Assembly: GCA_934477985.1 (NCBI GenBank)
Contig: CAKSOR010000057.1
Coordinates: forward strand, 1-10,494
Reading direction: 5' to 3'
Origin: an uncultured Eubacteriales bacterium
GTDB taxonomy: Bacteria > Bacillota > Clostridia > Oscillospirales > CAG-272
DNA: 10,494 bases
In this document: positions 6,667 to 10,494 of the stretch, one piece after another
Numbering within the stretch: the stretch's first letter is position 1
Layout: the number at the start of each line of letters is the position of its first letter
Position numbers and translations under genes: made by a program
The notes under the pieces: generated by a model
What the model saw: only the letters and a program-made list of their open reading frames with translations
What the model was told of the DNA's origin: nothing
Databases searched by the model: none

Positions 6667-7872
6667 ATGATCTACACACAAGACGAAATTTTCGATTTCA
6701 TCGAGCAGGAGGATGTAAAGTTCATCCGGCTCGCCTTCTGCGACCCGCTCGGTCGGCAGAAGAACGTCTCTATAATGCCCTCGGAGCTGAGGCGCGCTTT
6801 CGAGGACGGAATTTCCTTCGACGCCTCGGCGATTCTCGGCTTCGGCAGCGAGGAGAAGAGCGACCTTCTGCTCTTCCCGATCCCCGCGACGCTGAATGTA
6901 CTCTCCTGGCGTCCCTCACACGGCAAGGTCGTCAGAATGTTCTGCGACATCCGACATCCCGATGGAACGCCGTTCGAGTGCGACAGCCGCTATATCCTGA
7001 GGCAGGCGGTTGACGCCGCTAAGAAAAAAGGCATCTCGGTCAGCTTCGGCTCGGAGTTCGAGTTCTATCTCTTCAAGACCGATGACGACGGCTATCCGAC
7101 AATGATACCCTTCGACCGCGGCGGCTATATGGACGTCGCTCCCGAGGACAAGGGCGAGAATATCCGCCGCGAGATCTGCCTGACGCTCATCGACATGGGC
7201 ATCCGCCCCGAGTCCTCGCACCACGAGGAGGGTCCGGGTCAGAACGAGATTGATTTCAGATTCAGCGACGCTATGACCGCGGCGGACAACGCGATGAACT
7301 TCGTGACGGTCGTCAAGGCGGCGGCTATGCACAACGGACTCTTTGCCGACTTCTCCCCGAAGCCGCTCGACGCGATGAGCGGAAACGGAATGCACGTCAA
7401 CATCTCGATCTCCTCGACCGACGGCATCGACCACACATCGCAGTTCATGGCGGGAATAATGGCGCATATCCGCGAGATGACCGCGTTCTTCAACAACCGC
7501 CCCGAGTCCTACAAGCGCCTGGGAGAGATGAAAGCCCCGCGCTATGTGACCTGGTCGCCCGAGAACCGCTCTCAGCTCATCCGAATCCCGGCGGCTAAGG
7601 GCGAGTTCAAGCGGATTGAGCTCCGTTCGCCCGACCCCTGCGCGAACCCCTACATCGCCTACGCGATGCTGATCTACGCCGGTCTCGACGGAATCGGGAA
7701 AAATCTCTCCTGCCCGGAGCCGGTCAACGTCAACCTTTACAGAGCGCCGAAGGAACTCACCGACACGCTCGAAAAGCTTCCCGAGACGCTCGATGAGGCT
7801 CAGAGATTCGCGCGTGAGAGCGAATTTGTAAGGTCTCATCTTCCCGAAAAGCTCATCAGAACTCTCGATTAA
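6667..7872 (+). CDS. Glutamine synthetase-family protein (short type I-like)
   Basis: A 401-residue member of the glutamine synthetase family (glutamate + ammonia + ATP to glutamine in the canonical enzyme). The start at 6667 is chosen because GGAGG lies six bases upstream and MIYTQDEIFDFIEQEDVKFI matches the usual N-terminus; an ATG ten codons earlier falls before the predicted transcription start. The N-terminal beta-grasp domain covers about 1-100, with FDASAILGF (D52) where GSI has FDGSSI. Catalytic-domain motifs are SEFEFYLF (E130, E132), HHEEGPGQNEIDF (E187, E194), GNGMHVNIS (H243), NRSQLIRIP (R301, R306) and RIELRSPDP (E318, R320). The flap motif PGYEAP of GSI is GEMKAP here (286-291), so the flap glutamate is replaced by K289. 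The protein is about 40 residues shorter than usual GSI and ends soon after the ELPETL-like helix, with no clear adenylylation loop. The ANTAR gene follows 12 bases downstream. Family is certain; true glutamine synthetase activity is not. Confidence 0.88.
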   Translation: MIYTQDEIFDFIEQEDVKFIRLAFCDPLGRQKNVSIMPSELRRAFEDGISFDASAILGFGSEEKSDLLLFPIPATLNVLSWRPSHGKVVRMFCDIRHPDGTPFECDSRYILRQAVDAAKKKGISVSFGSEFEFYLFKTDDDGYPTMIPFDRGGYMDVAPEDKGENIRREICLTLIDMGIRPESSHHEEGPGQNEIDFRFSDAMTAADNAMNFVTVVKAAAMHNGLFADFSPKPLDAMSGNGMHVNISISSTDGIDHTSQFMAGIMAHIREMTAFFNNRPESYKRLGEMKAPRYVTWSPENRSQLIRIPAAKGEFKRIELRSPDPCANPYIAYAMLIYAGLDGIGKNLSCPEPVNVNLYRAPKELTDTLEKLPETLDEAQRFARESEFVRSHLPEKLIRTLD

Positions 7873-7884
7873 AAGGTACACGAT

Positions 7885-8469
7885 ATGACGCCAACAAGAC
7901 AAAAGCACCGCGTCCTTATCGTGTCGGGAAATGAAAAGTTCTTCGAATACGCAAGCGAGCTCCTTCCCGGCGACGAGTTCGAGCTTGTCGAGCCGCTCCG
8001 CACCGCCGGCGAGGTCAAGCGCATGCTTGTCTCCTCTCAGATCGACATTCTGGTCATCAACTCGCCGCTCCCGGATGATTTCGGCATTGAGCTTGCGGTT
8101 GAGCTCTCGGACAGCACGATGGGCATCCTCCTCTGCGTCAAGAACGACATGTACGACCAGACCGCCTACAAGGTCGAGGACAGCGGCGTGCTGACTCTGC
8201 CGAAGCCCTGCTCGAGACAGAGCTTTTACGCGGCGATGAAGCTGCTGGCGGCTCTGAGTTCGCGCCTGACGCGCATGGAGATGAAAAACCGTTCGCTGCG
8301 TGAAAAGATGGAGGACATCCGCATGGTCAACCGCGCGAAGTGGCTGCTTATTGAGAACCTCAACATGACCGAAAAGGACGCGCATCATTACATTGAAAAA
8401 CAGTCGATGGACACGAGATTCACACGGCGCGAGATCGCCGAGAACATCGTCCGCACCTATGACAAATAA
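7885..8469 (+). CDS. ANTAR-domain RNA-binding regulator with degenerate receiver domain
   Basis: A 194-residue regulator. Residues about 8-125 have the fold pattern of a response-regulator receiver, and 136-192 form the ANTAR domain (LREKMEDIRMVNRAKWLLIE, then EKDAHHYIEKQSMDTRFTRREIAENIV). ANTAR proteins bind paired hairpins in nascent RNA and prevent termination. The receiver is atypical: the acidic pair after strand 1 is replaced by SGNE (14-17) and the phosphoacceptor position after strand 3 is N59 (VINSPLPDD). The late lysine (LPKP, K107) remains. It is therefore probably not switched on by phosphorylation. Residues about 125-145 look like a short coiled coil joining the domains. It starts 12 bases after the glutamine synthetase-family gene with an AAAGG ribosome site, so the two are co-transcribed. 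From memory, an ANTAR regulator beside glnA is known in clostridia (NitR type), which suggests nitrogen control. I found no matching paired-hairpin target in this window. Confidence 0.85.
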   Translation: MTPTRQKHRVLIVSGNEKFFEYASELLPGDEFELVEPLRTAGEVKRMLVSSQIDILVINSPLPDDFGIELAVELSDSTMGILLCVKNDMYDQTAYKVEDSGVLTLPKPCSRQSFYAAMKLLAALSSRLTRMEMKNRSLREKMEDIRMVNRAKWLLIENLNMTEKDAHHYIEKQSMDTRFTRREIAENIVRTYDK

Positions 8470-8580
8470 CTGACAATGACGTCGGAACCGCGAAGGGAAA
8501 GAAATTTCTCTCCGCGCTCCGGCGTGCTTTTTATTCTGGCGTATCAATTTCTGAAGAAAAATCCGAAAGGCAGGAAAATT
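8470..8580 (+). promoter_or_regulatory. Gap before purF with an 18-bp near-palindrome
   Basis: This 111-base gap holds GGAAAGAAATTTCTCTCC (8496-8513), a near-palindrome with one mismatched pair and no loop, more like a protein operator than an RNA hairpin. I could not find a convincing -35/-10 pair. A GC-rich patch followed by CTTTTTATTC (8510-8537) could be a weak terminator for the ANTAR gene. Purine-linked regulation is only a guess. Confidence 0.35.
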
Positions 8581-10002
8581 ATGTTTGATTCTATCCATGA
8601 GGAATGCGGGGTATTCGGAATCTACTCCGCAACAAACCAGAATGTCGCCGCGACGGTCTATTACGGGCTGTATTCGTTGCAGCACCGCGGTCAGGAGAGC
8701 TGCGGCATCGTCGTCGACCGCGACGGGGTCTTCACGTCGCACAAGGATCTCGGGCTTGTAAACGAGGTCTTCGACCATGAGACGCTGGCAAAGCTCGGCG
8801 AGGGCAACATCGCGGTCGGTCACGTCCGCTACGGAACGACCGGCGGAGGCAGCCGCGCGAACTGTCAGCCAATTGAGGTCCACCACATAAAGGGCAACAT
8901 GGCGGTCGCGCACAACGGAAATCTCACGAACGCCGCCGAGCTCCGCGCTGAGCTCGAGCTCAAAGGCTCGATCTTCCACACGACGAGCGACACCGAGATC
9001 ATCGCCTACACGGTCACGCGTGAACGACTGACTCATCCGTCGATCGAGGAGGCGATAAGCGCCGCTATGGACGAGCTTGAGGGCTCGTATTCGCTCATCA
9101 TCATGTCGCCGATGAAGCTGATCGCCCTGCGCGACAAGCGCGGAATGCGCCCCTTGTGCTACGGAATCAGACCCGACGGAAGCTATATCGTCGCGTCCGA
9201 GAGCTGCGCGCTGGCGGCGGTCGGAGCGATCTTTGTCCGCGACATCGAGCCGGGCGAGATAGTCGTCTTCGGTACGGAGGGCGTAAAGTCGATCAAGGAT
9301 CACTGCAAGAAAGCCACCCCGGCGCTCTGCCTGTTCGAGTACATCTATTTCGCCCGCTCGGACTCGGTCATCGACGGCGTCTCGGTTCAGGAAGCTCACC
9401 TGAAAGCCGGCGAATATCTCGCCGCCGAGCATCCGGTCGACGCCGACATCGTCATCGGTGTCCCCGACTCGGGAATCGACGCCGCGCTCGGCTACTCGAG
9501 GGCGTCCGGAATACCATATGGAATCGGCTTCGTCAAGAACAAGTACATCGGCAGAACCTTCATCTCGCCCGGTCAGTCCGAGCGCGAGGACAAGGTGCGC
9601 ATCAAGCTGAGCCCGATCGGCAGCGCGATCAAGGGAAAGCGGGTCGTCCTCGTCGACGACTCGATCGTGCGCGGAACGACCTCCGGGCGGATCGTGAAGT
9701 TAGTGCGCGAAGCCGGAGCGACTGAGGTGCACGTCCGCATCTCTTCCCCGCCCTTCGTCAGCCCCTGCTACTACGGCACTGACATAGATTCCTGCGAGAA
9801 TCTCATCGCCTGCCACCACACGAACGACGAGATCGCGCGGATAATCGGCGCGGACTCGCTCGGCTATCTGAGTCTTGACCACGCCTGCCACTTAGCCGAC
9901 GGAGCGCCGCACTGCGCCGCCTGCTTCGGCGGAGGTTATCCGACGAAAATACCCGAGGAGGGCGCGAAGAACCGGTTTGAAACGCCGATAAAGAAGAAAT
10001 GA
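8581..10002 (+). CDS. purF: Amidophosphoribosyltransferase (PRPP amidotransferase), iron-sulphur type
   Basis: Catalyses the first committed step of purine synthesis: PRPP + glutamine to phosphoribosylamine, in the cytoplasm. Chosen start is the ATG at 8581, giving 473 residues. It places the N-terminal nucleophile C9 (MFDSIHEECGVFGIYS) behind an eight-residue propeptide, as in B. subtilis PurF, and has AGGAAAA just upstream. A start 35 codons earlier in the same frame would give an implausible propeptide. The glutaminase domain shows LQHRGQES (33-40), HVRYGTTGGG (81-90), HNGNL (111-115) and SSDTE-like TSDTE (135-139). The phosphoribosyltransferase domain has the PRPP loop VVLVDDSIVRGTTS (355-368). 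Four cysteines, C250, C396, C445 and C448 (the last two as CAAC), match the [4Fe-4S] ligands of the Bacillus-type enzyme. It is the only purine gene visible and has its own terminator, so it may be expressed alone here. The assignment is secure. Confidence 0.97.
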   Translation: MFDSIHEECGVFGIYSATNQNVAATVYYGLYSLQHRGQESCGIVVDRDGVFTSHKDLGLVNEVFDHETLAKLGEGNIAVGHVRYGTTGGGSRANCQPIEVHHIKGNMAVAHNGNLTNAAELRAELELKGSIFHTTSDTEIIAYTVTRERLTHPSIEEAISAAMDELEGSYSLIIMSPMKLIALRDKRGMRPLCYGIRPDGSYIVASESCALAAVGAIFVRDIEPGEIVVFGTEGVKSIKDHCKKATPALCLFEYIYFARSDSVIDGVSVQEAHLKAGEYLAAEHPVDADIVIGVPDSGIDAALGYSRASGIPYGIGFVKNKYIGRTFISPGQSEREDKVRIKLSPIGSAIKGKRVVLVDDSIVRGTTSGRIVKLVREAGATEVHVRISSPPFVSPCYYGTDIDSCENLIACHHTNDEIARIIGADSLGYLSLDHACHLADGAPHCAACFGGGYPTKIPEEGAKNRFETPIKKK

Positions 10003-10007
10003 CAAAA

Positions 10008-10035
10008 ACACCGTCGGCGAAAACGCTGACGGTGT
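10008..10035. terminator. Bidirectional terminator between purF and the acetyltransferase gene
   Basis: ACACCGTCGGCG (10008-10019) and CGCTGACGGTGT (10024-10035) pair over 12 bp, with one G-U on the plus strand, around an AAAA loop. The plus strand continues CGTTTATTT; on the minus strand a run of five Ts adjoins the stem. It starts six bases after the purF stop, and the convergent gene's stop lies three bases beyond it, so it serves both. Confidence 0.92.
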
Positions 10036-10038
10036 CGT

Positions 10039-10494
10039 TTATTTACCCGCTTTTTCCCACTCGCCGCGGCTTATCGAGTAAACCTCGCAGAGTTCGCCCT
10101 CATTGTCGGTGAACTCGAGCTCGAATTTCATGCCGACCGACTTTGCCGTCGCCGACGACGCGGCGTTGTCCTTCTTCATATAGGAGCAGATCACACCGAA
10201 CGGAGTGTTTTTGAAGCTGTAATCGAGAACTCCGCGCGCCGCCTCGGACGCGTAGCCCTTTCGCTGATGAACCCTCGCGATGTGGTAACCGATCTCGGGA
10301 CGGATGAAGCCGTTCACGTTCTGCATCGTAAGTCCGCAGTCGCCGATCATCTCGCCGGTCGATTTGAGCGTCACCGCCCAGAGTCCGAAGCCGAAAACGC
10401 GGTAACGCTCGATGTTGCGGTCAATCCAGAACCTTACGCGCTTTTCATCGAAAATGTGCGGGTAGTGGCGCATGATGTCCGAGTCGCCGAGAAC
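10039..10494 (-). CDS. GNAT-family N-acetyltransferase (RimJ/RimL-like), N-terminus cut by window edge
   Basis: The 3' part of a Gcn5-related acetyltransferase that moves an acetyl group from acetyl-CoA to an amine or protein N-terminus. The frame stays open to the right edge (152 codons visible), and the residues there, VLGDSDIMRHYP, match the usual 'sdpevmryl' stretch about 30-40 residues into RimJ/RimL-type proteins. The true start is therefore beyond the window, and the ATG at 10473 is internal. Visible family features are the strand GLWAVTLKSTGEMIGDCGL, then EIGYHIARVHQRKGYASEA with the acetyl-CoA pyrophosphate loop Q-R-K-G-Y-A, and the late KDNAASSATAKSVGMKFE helix typical of motif B. 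It converges on purF and shares its terminator; nothing links their functions. The substrate cannot be predicted. Confidence 0.88.
   Translation of the reverse strand, partial: VLGDSDIMRHYPHIFDEKRVRFWIDRNIERYRVFGFGLWAVTLKSTGEMIGDCGLTMQNVNGFIRPEIGYHIARVHQRKGYASEAARGVLDYSFKNTPFGVICSYMKKDNAASSATAKSVGMKFELEFTDNEGELCEVYSISRGEWEKAGK

Noticed and set aside
6916..9432. Very long open frame (838 codons) on the strand opposite the glutamine synthetase, ANTAR and purF genes
   Set aside because: It is an antisense shadow produced by GC-rich codon use: its sequence is Arg/Asp/Val/Leu-rich without recognisable domains, and the plus strand encodes three clear proteins.

Overview
The window looks like chromosomal DNA from a GC-rich Gram-positive of the class Clostridia, most likely an uncultured Oscillospirales-type gut or rumen bacterium. 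This is inferred from gene content: AGGAG-type ribosome sites, a Tp47-domain surface protein with a Gram-positive-style C-terminal anchor, a lipoprotein of the C-x-D-P-x-C-x-H propeller type, and a glutamine synthetase-family gene next to an ANTAR regulator. No rRNA, tRNA, CRISPR array or insertion sequence was seen.

Layout. Positions 1-6341 are all on the minus strand. In transcription order they are asnS (asparaginyl-tRNA synthetase), a winged-helix AlkZ-type DNA glycosylase, a secreted beta-propeller lipoprotein, a Tp47-like exported protein, and an eight-helix ferric-reductase-like (MsrQ/YedZ type) membrane protein that runs off the left edge. Positions 6342-6666 are a divergent intergenic region with a promoter facing each way. 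On the plus strand follow a short glutamine synthetase-family gene, an ANTAR regulator with a degenerate receiver domain, and purF. A shared bidirectional terminator separates purF from a convergent GNAT acetyltransferase cut by the right edge.

How the genes work together. asnS and purF are housekeeping genes. The glutamine synthetase homologue and ANTAR gene form a two-gene operon, presumably for nitrogen control, but both depart from the textbook residues: the flap glutamate is replaced and the receiver lacks its phosphoacceptor aspartate. The Tp47-like gene and the membrane haem-protein gene appear to be one operon behind a consensus promoter. Its leader carries a TTAG-N6-CTAA dyad resembling DtxR/IdeR iron-regulator sites. 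The Tp47-like protein also ends in a domain resembling the Shr-like haemoglobin-interacting domain (formerly DUF1533). Together these suggest a surface haem, iron or electron-transfer system, which is the most interesting hypothesis here but is unproven.

Three promoters (Tp47-like gene, asnS, glutamine synthetase gene) share the same strong architecture: TTGACA, a 17-base spacer, and a TATAAT or TATACT box preceded by TG.
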